A stretch of 64,000 bases of DNA. Source: Streptomyces sp. LUP30 (GTDB lineage: Bacteria; Actinomycetota; Actinomycetes; Streptomycetales; Streptomycetaceae). Below the pieces are notes generated by a model. That model made no database searches. It worked only from the letters and a program-made list of their open reading frames with translations, and was not told the origin of the DNA. The translations under genes and the position numbers were made by a program. The stretch is taken from positions 167,347 through 231,346 of the forward strand of contig NZ_MJAJ01000007.1 in the NCBI RefSeq assembly GCF_001746365.1. The letters run 5' to 3'. The stretch's first letter is position 1. Every line of letters begins with the position of its first letter. Of this stretch, positions 1 to 9,283 are shown one piece after another.

Positions 1-35
1 CCCTCGGCGCGGCCCTACGGCCGCCGCGCGGCGCC

Positions 36-680
36 GTGCGGCCCCGCACGTCCGGCGTGCCCGGCGGCATGCCGGTGATCGCGCCCATGCCCGCAGCGCG
101 GCCCGCCCGCGTCCCCAGTCAGCGTGACGGCGCCGAAGCCGCCGGAGCCGCAGAGACCCCCGGAGCCGCGGAGAACGCCGTGGCGGCCGGCACCACCGTC
201 GACCACCTCACCGAGACCTACCGGGCGCACTACCGCTCCCTGCTGGGGCTCGCCGCCCTCCTCCTCGACGACACCGCCTCCTGCGAGGACGTCGTCCAGG
301 AGGCCTTCATCCGCGTCCACTCCGCGCGCAAGCGCGTCCGCGACCCGCAGAAGACCCTCGCCTACCTGCGCCAGACGGTCGTCAACCTCTCCCGCTCCGC
401 CCTGCGCCGCCGCATCCTCGGCCTGAAGCTGCTCTCCAAGCCGATGCCGGACATGGCCAGCGCGGAGGAGGGCGCCTACGACCAGCTGGAGCGCGACTCG
501 CTCATCAAGGCGATGAAGGGCCTGCAGCGCCGTCAGCGCGAGGTCCTCGTGCTGCGCTACTTCGCGGACATGACCGAGGCCCAGGTCGCCGAGACCCTCG
601 GGATCTCCCTCGGCTCGGTCAAGGCGTACGGCTCGCGCGGGATCGCCGCCCTGCGCATAGCCATGGAGGAGCCGGCGTGA
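36..680 (+). CDS. SigE-family ECF RNA polymerase sigma factor
   Basis: Extracytoplasmic-function sigma factor that would direct RNA polymerase to its own promoter set. Region 2 is visible as AALLLDDTASCEDVVQEAFIRVH and region 4 as LQRRQREVLVLRYFADMTEAQVAETLGISLGSVK, with the helix-turn-helix close to the C-terminus; there is no extra C-terminal domain. The GTG at 36 gives a long Ala/Pro-rich leader that is not part of the family core, so a start at ATG 69, ATG 87 or GTG 180 is equally possible. The stop overlaps the next start by 4 bp (GTGA), which suggests translational coupling to a membrane protein that may be its anti-sigma or effector. Function is secure; start and regulon are not. Confidence 0.88.
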   Translation: MRPRTSGVPGGMPVIAPMPAARPARVPSQRDGAEAAGAAETPGAAENAVAAGTTVDHLTETYRAHYRSLLGLAALLLDDTASCEDVVQEAFIRVHSARKRVRDPQKTLAYLRQTVVNLSRSALRRRILGLKLLSKPMPDMASAEEGAYDQLERDSLIKAMKGLQRRQREVLVLRYFADMTEAQVAETLGISLGSVKAYGSRGIAALRIAMEEPA

Positions 681-1837
681 GCGGAGCAGCCGGAGAGCGG
701 GGCCCTCATGGCAGCCCCGACGGTCCCGAGCGCGACGAGCCTCTCGCGCGGCAGGAGCCGCCGTCGCCCACCCAAGAGCCGAAGCAATCGCACGCTGGGA
801 ACTCAACCGTGAACCACCGCCTCGACGACCAGGGCCCCGACGGGCTCGACTCGGACGAGCTCGCACTGCGCCGGATGCTGCACGACGTCGTCCAGGAGAT
901 GGAGCCCCGTGACGGCGCCCTGGACCACCTGCGGCGGGCCGTCCCCGTCCGGCGGGCCCGAAAGCGGCAGGCGGCCGTCGGCATGGCCGCCGCCGCCCTC
1001 TTCCTCGGTACCGCCGTCCCCGCCCTCGTGCACGTCTCGAACGCCGGCGGCTCCGACGCCAACCCTTCGATCGCCGGCCAGGCCTCCCAGGCGCAAGGAG
1101 GCGTGGATCAGGGCAAGAACCCCGACGGCGGCTCCTCGGGCAGGGCCGGCGACTCCTCCGGCAAGGCCGGTGAACCGGGCAGGAGCGGCGCCACCGGCTC
1201 CGGCCCGAGCAAGAACTCCGCGGGCAGCACGGCGTCCACCGGCCCCACCGCCTCCTCCGCGGCGAGCGCGCCCGCCTGTGTGCCGGCCCAGCTGACGGCC
1301 ACCGACCCCGGCGTCGCCGTCCCCGACGCGGCCGGCATCGTCTACGGCGTCTTCCGTGTGCAGAACTCCTCCTCCGCCGCCTGCACCGTCGGCGGCGCCG
1401 TCTCCCTGACGTACGAGGCCCAGGGCGCCGCCGACGCCGCGAAGATCACCGTCGCGGAGCACGTCTCCGGGGACGTGGCGGCCGGCCTGCCCGACCCGTC
1501 CCTGGACGTCGCCCGGCTCACCCTCGCCCCCGGCTCCGCCTACGAGGTGAAGTTCGCCTGGGTGCCCTCCGAGACCTGCCCCACCCCGGGCGGCGCCGGT
1601 GGCGGCGACGGCGGCGGCACGGCCTCCCCCTCGCCGACGCCGAGCGACCAGACCGGCACGACCGCCGGTGAGACCACCTCCGGCGCCACGGCTCAGCTGT
1701 ACACCGAGGACGGCACGGCCGACGGAAGCGTCGTGGTGTCGTACAAGGGCGAGGACGGTTCGGCGACGGCCAGGGCGACGGTGCCGAACGCGTGCGCGGG
1801 GACGATCTACCGGACGGGCGTGCTCGCCTCGTCCTGA
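677..1837 (+). CDS. Membrane-anchored protein coupled to the ECF sigma gene
   Basis: A 386-residue protein with a charged cytoplasmic N-terminus of about 95 residues, one hydrophobic segment (AVGMAAAALFLGTAVPALVHV, about residues 96-116), a low-complexity Gly/Ser/Asn linker, and an extracytoplasmic C-terminal domain with scattered Cys that looks beta-rich. The GTG start overlaps the sigma-factor stop by 4 bp. By position and topology it may be an anti-sigma or sensor partner, but no zinc anti-sigma motif (HxxxCxxC) is visible, so that role is inferred. Its last 31 bp overlap the convergent SURF1 gene. Confidence 0.75.
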   Translation: MSGAAGERGPHGSPDGPERDEPLARQEPPSPTQEPKQSHAGNSTVNHRLDDQGPDGLDSDELALRRMLHDVVQEMEPRDGALDHLRRAVPVRRARKRQAAVGMAAAALFLGTAVPALVHVSNAGGSDANPSIAGQASQAQGGVDQGKNPDGGSSGRAGDSSGKAGEPGRSGATGSGPSKNSAGSTASTGPTASSAASAPACVPAQLTATDPGVAVPDAAGIVYGVFRVQNSSSAACTVGGAVSLTYEAQGAADAAKITVAEHVSGDVAAGLPDPSLDVARLTLAPGSAYEVKFAWVPSETCPTPGGAGGGDGGGTASPSPTPSDQTGTTAGETTSGATAQLYTEDGTADGSVVVSYKGEDGSATARATVPNACAGTIYRTGVLASS

Positions 1838-2664
1838 GCCCGGTCCGACGCCCCGGCGACGGTGACCGGGCCGGTGACGGCTGCCGGGCCGGTGAGCGCC
1901 GGCTCCTCCGGGAGGATCCCGAGCCGGGCGTCCCGCGCGGACTCCGCCTCGCGGCGCAGCAGCCGGAACCACATGAACACCACGAACCCGGCGAAGACGA
2001 ACCACTCGCCGGTGTAGCCGAGGTTCTGGAACGCCTTCAGGTCGAGCCCCGTGTCGGCCGCCGCCTTCGCGGGCACCGCCGTCATCCCCGGACCGGCGGT
2101 GTCGAGGGTGATCCACGCGTCGTAGAGGTCGTAGGGCACCAGGTTGACCAGCGACGCGGCACTGATCGCCGCGGTCTGCCCGGCAGGCAGGCCGCCCCGG
2201 GCGCTCACCCCGTCGTCGCCGGGCTGCTCGGAGGCCTGGAGCGCGCCGGTGACGGTCACCTCGCCCGCGGGCGCCGCCGGGACCTTCGCCGCGTCGGCCC
2301 GGCCCGGCAGCCAGCCCCGCACGACCGGCAGCGCCCTGCCGCCGTCGACGCGCAGCAGGGTCAGCACGTAGAAGCCGTTCCTCCCGTCCAGCTCGCGGTC
2401 GGGCACCAGCAACTGACTGCCGTAGCGCCCGGTGGCGGTGGCCTGCTTGCCGGAGGTCGCCTTGTCCACGGGGAGCAGCTCGGCCAGCGGGCGGGCGGGA
2501 TCCGTACGGGCGGACTCGGCATGCGCCTTCGCGTCACGGTGGTCGTCCACCCGCGCCTCGAACCGGCTCAGCTGCCAGGACCCCATGAAGACGCAGAAGG
2601 GGATGGCCAGCAGCACGAAGACGTTGATCCCCCACCAGCGGGGCGTCAGCAGAAACCGGTACAC
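1807..2664 (-). CDS. SURF1 family cytochrome oxidase assembly protein
   Basis: SURF1 proteins are inner-membrane factors that assist cytochrome c oxidase assembly. The N-terminus YRFLLTPRWWGINVFVLL followed by FCVFMGSWQLSRFE is the classic first membrane helix and GxWQxxR motif; the loop has VVRGWLPG, and a second helix near the C-terminus (WFVFAGFVVFMWFRLL) gives the expected two-helix topology. GTG at 2664 is preferred over GTG at 2673 because a run of G lies at ribosome-binding distance and related proteins begin with YRFLL. The gene converges on, and overlaps by 31 bp, the sigma-coupled membrane gene. Confidence 0.88.
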   Translation of the reverse strand: MYRFLLTPRWWGINVFVLLAIPFCVFMGSWQLSRFEARVDDHRDAKAHAESARTDPARPLAELLPVDKATSGKQATATGRYGSQLLVPDRELDGRNGFYVLTLLRVDGGRALPVVRGWLPGRADAAKVPAAPAGEVTVTGALQASEQPGDDGVSARGGLPAGQTAAISAASLVNLVPYDLYDAWITLDTAGPGMTAVPAKAAADTGLDLKAFQNLGYTGEWFVFAGFVVFMWFRLLRREAESARDARLGILPEEPALTGPAAVTGPVTVAGASDRAQDEASTPVR

Positions 2665-2811
2665 GCCCCCCACGGTACGGGGCCCGGACGGGCCCGCGGC
2701 CCGCGGGGTGAGCCTTCTTCGGTGGGAAGCAGGTGCGAAGACGGTGGGAAGTTGTCCACAGGCTGGGGACCTCGGCGTCTCTTTGCGGGCGCGGGCGGGC
2801 AGTATGGGGCC

Positions 2812-4629
2812 ATGACTGAGAGCAACGGGTCCGCCGCACCCGAACGGTACGAGGACATGCCTGACTGGGAGAAGCGCTTCCGGGCGCCCCGGGTGTCACT
2901 GCCCGACTGGGCGCAGGACGCCCCCGACCACTCCCTCTTCGTGTCGAACGCGACCGGGACGTACGAGCTGTACGCCTGGGACCGTGCCACCGGCGAACAG
3001 CGGCAGGTCACCAACCGGGCCAACGGCACGACGACCGGCGTGCTCTCCCCCGACGGCGTCTGGATCTGGTGGTTCGACGACAAGGACGGGGACGAGTTCG
3101 GAGTCTGGCGCCGCCAGTCCTTCGCCGGCGGCGAGGACGAGCTGGCCACGCCCGGCCTGGACGCCTCCTACCCGGCGGGCCTCGCCCTCGGCCGCGACGG
3201 CCGCACGGCGGTGGTCGGCCGCTCCACCGACGAGGACGGCACGACGATCCACGTGGCCAGGACCGGCGAGCCGCCCTTCGAGCTCTACCGCCACCGGGAG
3301 TCCGCGGGCGTCGGCGACCTCTCCCACGACGGCAGCCTGATCGCCATCGAGCACACCGAGCACGGCGACGCGATGCACTCCGCGCTGCGCGTCCTGCGCC
3401 CGGACGGCACGAAGGTCGCCGAACTGGACGACACCCGCGGCGGCACCGTCGAGCTGGGCCTGGAGGTGCTGGGCTTCGCCCCGGTCGACGGCGACCCCCG
3501 CCTGCTCATCGGCCACCAGCGCCGCGGCCGCTGGGAGCCCCTGGTCTGGGACGTGACGACGGGCTCCGAGACGGACCTGGACCTGAACCTGCCCGGCGAC
3601 GTCAGCGCCGAGTGGTACCCGGACGGCTCGGGCCTGCTCATCGTGCACGGCTTCGAGGCCCGCAGCGAGATGTTCCGCTACGACCTGGCGAGCGCCGCAC
3701 TGGAGCGGATCCCGACCCCGCCGGGCACCGTCTCCGGGGCGACGGCCCGCCCCGACGGAAGCGTCGAGTACCTGTGGTCCTCCTCGGCCCTGCCGCCCGC
3801 GGTCCGCTCCACGACCGGCGAGGTGGTCCTCGATCCGCCCGGCCTGAAGTCCCCGGGCTCGGTGCCGGTGCAGGACGTGTGGGTGGAGGGCCCCGGCGGC
3901 CGCATCCACGCGCTGGTGCAGAAGCCCGCGGACGCCACCGGCCCGCTGCCCACCGTCTTCGACATCCACGGCGGCCCCACCTGGCACGACAGCGACGCCT
4001 TCGCGGCCGCACCGGCGGCCTGGGTGGACCACGGCTACGCGGTGGTCCGCGTCAACTACCGCGGCTCCACGGGCTACGGGCGCGCCTGGACGGACGCGCT
4101 GAAGCACCGGGTGGGCCTGATCGAGCTGGAGGACATCGAGGCCGTGCGGGAGTGGGCGGTGAGCTCCGGTCTCGCCGACCCCGCCCGGCTGATCCTCACC
4201 GGCGGCTCCTGGGGCGGCTACCTCACCCTCCTCGGCCTCGGCGTCCAGCCCGACGCCTGGGCCGTGGGCATCGCCGCCGTCCCCGTCGCCGACTACGTCA
4301 CGGCCTACCACGACGAGATGGAGGCCCTGAAGGCGATGGACCGCACCCTGCTCGGCGGCACCCCGGAGGAGGTCCCCGAGCGCTTCGAGGCCTCGTCCCC
4401 GCTGACGTACGTCGACAAGGTGCGAGCCCCCGTCCACATCTCGGCCGGCGTGAACGACCCCCGCTGCCCGATCCGCCAGATCGACAACTACGTCAAGCGC
4501 CTGGAGGCGAGAGGAGCGGTGCACGAGGTGTACCGCTACGACGCGGGCCACGGCTCACTGGTGGTGGACGAACGCATCAAGCAGGTCCGCCTGGAACTGG
4601 AGTTCGCCCAACGTCACCTGCTGTCCTGA
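2812..4629 (+). CDS. S9 family prolyl oligopeptidase-type serine peptidase
   Basis: A 605-residue cytoplasmic peptidase with an N-terminal beta-propeller (repeats such as TGTYELYAWDRATGEQRQVT and SPDGVWIWWFDD, about residues 35-340) and a C-terminal alpha/beta hydrolase domain. The nucleophile elbow is GGSWGGY with Ser466; Asp549 (GVNDPRCP) and His580 (AGHGS) complete the triad. It should cleave short peptides, probably after Pro, or remove acyl-amino acids; exact specificity cannot be read here. The ATG at 2812 is the first in-frame codon after a plausible promoter region. The gene is followed by a GC-rich hairpin and appears monocistronic. Confidence 0.92.
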   Translation: MTESNGSAAPERYEDMPDWEKRFRAPRVSLPDWAQDAPDHSLFVSNATGTYELYAWDRATGEQRQVTNRANGTTTGVLSPDGVWIWWFDDKDGDEFGVWRRQSFAGGEDELATPGLDASYPAGLALGRDGRTAVVGRSTDEDGTTIHVARTGEPPFELYRHRESAGVGDLSHDGSLIAIEHTEHGDAMHSALRVLRPDGTKVAELDDTRGGTVELGLEVLGFAPVDGDPRLLIGHQRRGRWEPLVWDVTTGSETDLDLNLPGDVSAEWYPDGSGLLIVHGFEARSEMFRYDLASAALERIPTPPGTVSGATARPDGSVEYLWSSSALPPAVRSTTGEVVLDPPGLKSPGSVPVQDVWVEGPGGRIHALVQKPADATGPLPTVFDIHGGPTWHDSDAFAAAPAAWVDHGYAVVRVNYRGSTGYGRAWTDALKHRVGLIELEDIEAVREWAVSSGLADPARLILTGGSWGGYLTLLGLGVQPDAWAVGIAAVPVADYVTAYHDEMEALKAMDRTLLGGTPEEVPERFEASSPLTYVDKVRAPVHISAGVNDPRCPIRQIDNYVKRLEARGAVHEVYRYDAGHGSLVVDERIKQVRLELEFAQRHLLS

Positions 4630-4739
4630 CCCTCTCCTCTCCGCTCCCTTCAGCCCCTGCCCGGTCATTCAACCCCTCCGGCTTTCGAGGAGCGGGGGGC
4701 GGGGAGCAGGGAGCGGGGGGCGGGGGCGGGGAGCGGGGC

Positions 4740-4760
4740 CTCGGGGGCGCAGCCCCCGAG
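4740..4760 (+). terminator. GC-rich hairpin after the S9 peptidase gene
   Basis: A perfect 9-bp stem (CTCGGGGGC / GCCCCCGAG) with a 3-nt loop lies 110 bp after the peptidase stop. It has no T-tract, as is common in Streptomyces. Immediately downstream (4761-4786) is a five-copy tandem GACGG repeat in a G-rich stretch. Confidence 0.5.
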
Positions 4761-4786
4761 GACGGGACGGGACGGGACGGGACGGG
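4761..4786 (+). repeat. GACGG pentanucleotide tandem repeat
   Basis: Five consecutive copies of GACGG lie between the convergent peptidase and ion-channel genes. This is a simple-sequence tract that may vary in copy number between strains. Confidence 0.8.
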
Positions 4787-4924
4787 TAGGGGAGGCGGGG
4801 GCGGAAAACCCCATCGGCCGGGGGGCGAACACCATCCACCGCCCCACCCACCCCACCCGCCAGGGAGCCGGCCAGAGGGTGGCCGGAGGCCGGGGGACCG
4901 GGGGACCGGGGGCACCCCGACCCA

Positions 4925-6859
4925 CTACCGCCTGCGCCGCAGCAACTCGGCCAGCCCCCGGCGGGTGGCCGCCAGCACCACCCGGTCCGAGCCCCGCAGG
5001 ACGTACTCGTCCGGCAGATCCCACACCAGCCCCGGCCCACCCTGCCGCTCCCGCCCGGTGTCCAGCGCCAGCACCCGCCAGTAACCGGCCCGGAACGCCT
5101 CCTCGACCGTCTTCCCCTCCAACTGCGCGTACCCCGCGACCTCCAGCGCGGCGAACAGCAGCACCCGCCGCTCCACCGGGATCGCGCCCAGGATCTGCCG
5201 GCCCATCATCGCCCCGGCGAACGACGGCGCCGACAGGTGCGAGACGCTCCGGCTACGGGTCAGCGCCTGCGGATGCGCCGCCCGCAGGGTGCGGTACACG
5301 GCGGTCGCGAAGTCGTCGTCGTACAGCCGCAGCACCACCCGCAGATCGGGCCGCAGCGACCGCGCGTACAGCGCGGCCTCCAGGTTCGTCGTGTCGGAGC
5401 TGGTCACCGCGAGCAGCGCGTGCGCACGGTGGATCTTCGCGGCCTCCAGCACCCCCTCCTGGGTGACGTCCCCCAGCACCACCGGCGCCCGCAGCCGCCG
5501 CGCCACCGCGAGCCCGCGCGCCTCGGGCCCCGCCTCGACGCACACCACCGGGATGTTCAGCTCGCGCAGCCGGATCAGCACCCGCGTGCCGATCTTCCCC
5601 AGCCCGAGGAGCACGACGTGGCCGCCGAGCCCCCGGGGCGGCCGACGCAGCGTCCCCGCCCCGCGGAACGTCCCGAGCGCCTCCAGCACCGCCGCCAGCA
5701 GCACCGGCAGCAGCAGCAACCCGACCAGTCCGGAAAGGAGTTGCAGGACCTGCCGCTGGGTGGTGGCCCCGACCGCCGGGTCGTTGATGGCGAACAGGTC
5801 CAGCAGCGTCAGGTACAGCGCGCCCAGCGGATGGATCCCGGTCGCCAGCCACAGCGCCACCGCCAGCGCGAACACGCACCCGACCAGTCCGGCCAGCGAC
5901 CATCGCAGCCGCCGCGAGAAAAGCGAGGCGAACGGCGCCATGACCCCGACGCCCCGCCCCGCGGGCAGGGCCGGACCGGCCGAGTACGCGACCTGCTCCA
6001 GGACGACCGAACCGCGCCTGCCGGACGCGGCCGCCTCCCGCACCGTCGCCGCGTCCGGCAGCAGCAGCGGGCCCTGCTCGCCGCTGGTCTCGGAACCGTC
6101 CGCGAACGCCGGATCACTGCCGTTCGCGGACAGCAGCGCGAGGGTGGGACGGCCGGGCTCGTCGGCCTCCCCGGCCCCGGACGGCGGCCGCTCGACGGCG
6201 CGCAGCAGCAGCCCGTCCGTCTGGACGACCTTGCTGGTGCCGACGACGGCGGTCGCGGCGAGCGCGGGTGCGGCGGTGTCGGCGTCGGACAGGACGGTCG
6301 TCGAGGCGTCGCCGCGGGAGTTCGGGGAGTCCGGGCCGTCGCCGGTGGCCAACGCGGCCGCCTGGTCGAGCAGTTCCTCGATGTGCTGGCCCAACCGCCG
6401 GTTGTAGAGCCGCAGCACCAGCCGCAGCCGGGGGTTGAGCCGACGGGCGGTGAGGGCCGCGCGGATGTTGGTCTCGTCGTCGTCGTACACGAGCGCCAGC
6501 GCGGCGGCCCGTTCCACGCCCGCCTCGGCCAGCACGGCCTCGGTGGCCTCCACTGCCTCCAACGTGCGCTGACCGCTCACGGGTTCACCCGTGGCGGTGG
6601 ACGGCGCGCCGTTGCCCGCCGCCCGGTTGACGGCCGCGCTCACCACCCGGTCGAGCAGCGCCGCCGACACCGCCCGAGCCCGCCCGACGACCGGCGGCCG
6701 GACCATGCGCTCGGCGGGCGGCACGACGAGCGTGACCTGTTCCTCGTACACGCCCCGCAGTTCGGCGGCGAGCCGGTGCGCCAAGCCGTCGTCGCCGCAC
6801 ACCACCATGTGCGCGCCGGCGGCGCCCGGCGGCTGACCCTGATTCGGAACGCTCCCCAC
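4925..6859 (-). CDS. CASTOR/POLLUX-like RCK-domain ion channel protein
   Basis: A membrane protein of about 645 residues. An N-terminal Rossmann/RCK domain (HMVVCGDDGLAHRLAAEL) is followed by a linker, a hydrophobic pore region with two segments (WSLAGLVGCVFALAVALWL and LLSGLVGLLLLPVLLAAVLEAL), and a second RCK domain (HVVLLGLGKIGTRVL, then LGDVTQEGVLEAAKI). Such proteins are putative ligand- or NAD-gated cation channels. GTG at 6859 is chosen because it keeps the Pro/Gln leader; ATG at 6808 is the alternative, and neither has a strong ribosome-binding site. It is divergent from the permease pair, with a 71-bp spacer. Confidence 0.82.
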   Translation of the reverse strand: MGSVPNQGQPPGAAGAHMVVCGDDGLAHRLAAELRGVYEEQVTLVVPPAERMVRPPVVGRARAVSAALLDRVVSAAVNRAAGNGAPSTATGEPVSGQRTLEAVEATEAVLAEAGVERAAALALVYDDDETNIRAALTARRLNPRLRLVLRLYNRRLGQHIEELLDQAAALATGDGPDSPNSRGDASTTVLSDADTAAPALAATAVVGTSKVVQTDGLLLRAVERPPSGAGEADEPGRPTLALLSANGSDPAFADGSETSGEQGPLLLPDAATVREAAASGRRGSVVLEQVAYSAGPALPAGRGVGVMAPFASLFSRRLRWSLAGLVGCVFALAVALWLATGIHPLGALYLTLLDLFAINDPAVGATTQRQVLQLLSGLVGLLLLPVLLAAVLEALGTFRGAGTLRRPPRGLGGHVVLLGLGKIGTRVLIRLRELNIPVVCVEAGPEARGLAVARRLRAPVVLGDVTQEGVLEAAKIHRAHALLAVTSSDTTNLEAALYARSLRPDLRVVLRLYDDDFATAVYRTLRAAHPQALTRSRSVSHLSAPSFAGAMMGRQILGAIPVERRVLLFAALEVAGYAQLEGKTVEEAFRAGYWRVLALDTGRERQGGPGLVWDLPDEYVLRGSDRVVLAATRRGLAELLRRRR

Positions 6860-6930
6860 GAGGGAGAAGACTGCCTCACCGGGACGGGAGGTTCCACGAA
6901 GGACGTGAACACCCGGGGCGGAACTCTCGT

Positions 6931-8259
6931 ATGAAAGGGGAGGGAATGCGAGAAACAGGCAACAGGGAGAACCCGGAAGCCGGAGGTGCCCGACCCGTGG
7001 CCATCGCCAAAGCGGCCCCGCACGAGGGGGGCACGCACCCGGCCCGGCAGGACGCCGACCGGGACCGCAGGGCCCTTCACGACGGGCCGGACGAACAGAA
7101 CCAGCAGGACCGACCGGCCCGGCAGGAGGCGCAGGACCGCCCGGACGTGCAGGACCCAGAGGTCCCACACGGCGTGCAGGCCCCGCGGACCCCACAGGCC
7201 CCGCAGGGCGTGCAGGAAGCGCAGGGACGGGCCCCGCAGGTGCCGCAGGCCCCGGAAGGCGTGCAGGGCGGCCGGGCGGGGGAGGGGGCGGTCGCCTCGT
7301 CCGACCGGCCCGCACGGCTCAGTTCCCCGCTCGTGCTGACCATGCTGCTGCTCCTGATGGTGCTGCTGCAGAGCCCGGTCCGCCGCGCGCTGTCCGCGCC
7401 GGTGATGCAGAGCTGGATGACGGTGTTCGTGGCGGTGGTGGTGCAGGCACTGCCGTTCCTGGTGCTCGGGGTGCTGCTGTCGGCGGCCATCGCCGTCTAC
7501 GTACCGCCCTCGTTCTTCGCCCGCGCGCTGCCCTCGCGCCCCGCGCTCGCGGTGCCGGTCGCCGGGCTCGCGGGCGCGGTGCTGCCCGGCTGCGAGTGCG
7601 CGTCGGTCCCCGTGGCCGGCGCGCTGGTCCGCCGGGGCGTCACCCCCGCCGCGGCCCTCGCCTTCCTTCTCTCCGCCCCGGCGATCAACCCGATCGTGCT
7701 GACGGCGACGGCCGTGGCCTTCCCCCGCAACCCGGAGATGGTGCTGGCCCGGTTCGCCGCCAGTCTGCTCGCGGCGTGCGCGATGGGCTGGCTGTGGCAG
7801 CGGCTGGGCCGCACGGACTGGCTGCGGCTGCCGGCCCACGCGCCGCACGAGGGCGAGACGAAGGGGGCGGCGTTCTGGGACTCCGTCCGGCACGACGTGA
7901 TGCACGCGGGCGGCTTCCTGGTCGTGGGCGCGATGGCGGCGGCGACGCTGAAGGCCGTCGCCCCGGCGAGCTGGCTGCGCACGGCGGCGGACAACCCGGC
8001 GGTGGCCGTCCTGACGCTGGCCGTCCTCGCGGTGATCCTCTCCATCTGCTCGGAGGCGGACGCGTTCGTCGCCGCGTCCCTGACCCAGTTCTCCCTCACG
8101 GCCCGGCTCGCCTTCCTGGTGGTCGGCCCGATGATCGACCTCAAGCTGTTCGCGATGCAGGCGGGCACGTTCGGCCGGGGCTTCGCGCTGCGCTTCGCCC
8201 CGGCGACCTTCGCGCTGGCCATCGCGTCGGCGCTGCTCACGGGGTGGGTGCTGCTGTGA
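6931..8259 (+). CDS. Permease, UPF0718 / DUF318 family
   Basis: A polytopic membrane protein of the YcgR/YraQ-like permease family. About 110 hydrophilic N-terminal residues are a degenerate Gln/Pro/Asp repeat (QDRPDVQDPEVP, QAPRTPQAPQG and similar) unrelated to the core. The core has roughly eight membrane helices and the conserved GCECASVPVAG motif plus LSAPAINPIV and CSEADAFVAAS. Its partner is the TIGR03943 gene that starts in its stop codon (GTGA). Substrate is unproven; in Bacillus the homologous pair is linked to zinc homeostasis. A start at ATG 6946, behind GGGGAGG, is also possible. Confidence 0.85.
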   Translation: MKGEGMRETGNRENPEAGGARPVAIAKAAPHEGGTHPARQDADRDRRALHDGPDEQNQQDRPARQEAQDRPDVQDPEVPHGVQAPRTPQAPQGVQEAQGRAPQVPQAPEGVQGGRAGEGAVASSDRPARLSSPLVLTMLLLLMVLLQSPVRRALSAPVMQSWMTVFVAVVVQALPFLVLGVLLSAAIAVYVPPSFFARALPSRPALAVPVAGLAGAVLPGCECASVPVAGALVRRGVTPAAALAFLLSAPAINPIVLTATAVAFPRNPEMVLARFAASLLAACAMGWLWQRLGRTDWLRLPAHAPHEGETKGAAFWDSVRHDVMHAGGFLVVGAMAAATLKAVAPASWLRTAADNPAVAVLTLAVLAVILSICSEADAFVAASLTQFSLTARLAFLVVGPMIDLKLFAMQAGTFGRGFALRFAPATFALAIASALLTGWVLL

Positions 8260-9170
8260 ACCGACAGTCCCAGTCGGCCGTCCTCTTCCTCCTCGGCGCG
8301 GCGCTGCTGCACGCCGGCGCCACCGACCTGTACCTGCGCTACGTCAAGGCCGGCCTGCGGCCGCTGCTGCTGGCGGCCGGCGCGGTCCTCATCGTGACGG
8401 CGCTGGCGACCTGGTGGTACGAGCGGCGCAGAACGAAGCGGCACCACCCGAAAGCCGCCCCCCGGCCCCACGGCCACGCACACCTCCGGACCCCCGCCGC
8501 CCACGACCAGGCCGCGCCCCGGACCCACGCGCAGACCGACGCCCAGGCCGCCACCGAGACCCGGGCCCCGGCCGACGACCAAGGCGGCCATGACGACCAA
8601 GACGGCCATGACGGCCATGACGGCCATGACGGCCAAGGCGCCGCACCGGCAGCCCACTCCCATCCCGAACCCCGGGTCGCCTGGCTGCTGATCCTGCCCC
8701 TCCTGGCATTGATCCTGGTCGCCCCGCCCGCGCTGGGCTCGTACAGCGCGACCCGCACCGGCACGGCTCTGCAGGAGCCCCTCGCCTATCCGTCCCTCCC
8801 CGCCACGGACCCTCTCCCGCTCGGCGTCGTCGACTACGCGGGCCGGGCCGTCTACGACCACGGCCGCACCCTCGCGGGCCGGGAGGTCCGGGTGACCGGC
8901 TTCGTGGCCCTGGGCCGCGACGGCACCCCCTACCTGGTCCGCATGGCGCTCAACTGCTGTGCCGCCGACGCCCAGCCGGTCAAGATCGGCCTGACCGGTC
9001 GCATCCCCCCGGTGCTCCAGCCGGACGCCTGGCTGACCGTCACCGGCGTCTACACCCCGCGCACGGCCCGCGACCCGGTCAACGACGGGCCGATCCCCTT
9101 CCTGAAGGTCACACAGGCCAAGCCGGCGCCCACCCCCGGGGATCCGTACGACGAGTCGTGGAACAACTGA
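8256..9170 (+). CDS. TIGR03943 family permease subunit with His-rich loop
   Basis: Partner of the preceding permease; its GTG start overlaps that gene's stop by 4 bp. Two N-terminal membrane segments (about residues 8-25 and 34-50) are followed by a cytoplasmic loop rich in His and Asp, including repeated GHD units, then a third helix (WLLILPLLALILVAPPALG) and a C-terminal soluble domain with MALNCCAADAQPVKI and GYYTP-like strands. The His/Asp loop suggests binding of zinc or a similar metal, which fits the family's inferred role but is inference. The loop is encoded by an imperfect 9-bp repeat. Confidence 0.82.
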   Translation: MNRQSQSAVLFLLGAALLHAGATDLYLRYVKAGLRPLLLAAGAVLIVTALATWWYERRRTKRHHPKAAPRPHGHAHLRTPAAHDQAAPRTHAQTDAQAATETRAPADDQGGHDDQDGHDGHDGHDGQGAAPAAHSHPEPRVAWLLILPLLALILVAPPALGSYSATRTGTALQEPLAYPSLPATDPLPLGVVDYAGRAVYDHGRTLAGREVRVTGFVALGRDGTPYLVRMALNCCAADAQPVKIGLTGRIPPVLQPDAWLTVTGVYTPRTARDPVNDGPIPFLKVTQAKPAPTPGDPYDESWNN

Positions 9171-9283
9171 GGGTTCCGGGTGGATCACGATCGGTGCCGG
9201 ACAGCGACCGCCTCCCTCGATCAGCCTGGTTAAGCCTTCCTCAACCTCTGGTGGCCGGGCGGTGAGCGCCTCATGATGGGGCC

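Noticed and set aside
2896..4551. Long minus-strand ORF opposite the S9 peptidase
   Set aside because: Antisense frame of a high-GC gene; Arg/Val/Gly-rich, no domain, and the plus strand has an intact catalytic triad.
5237..6934. Long plus-strand ORF opposite the RCK channel
   Set aside because: Gln/Arg-rich shadow frame; the minus strand has clear RCK and membrane motifs.
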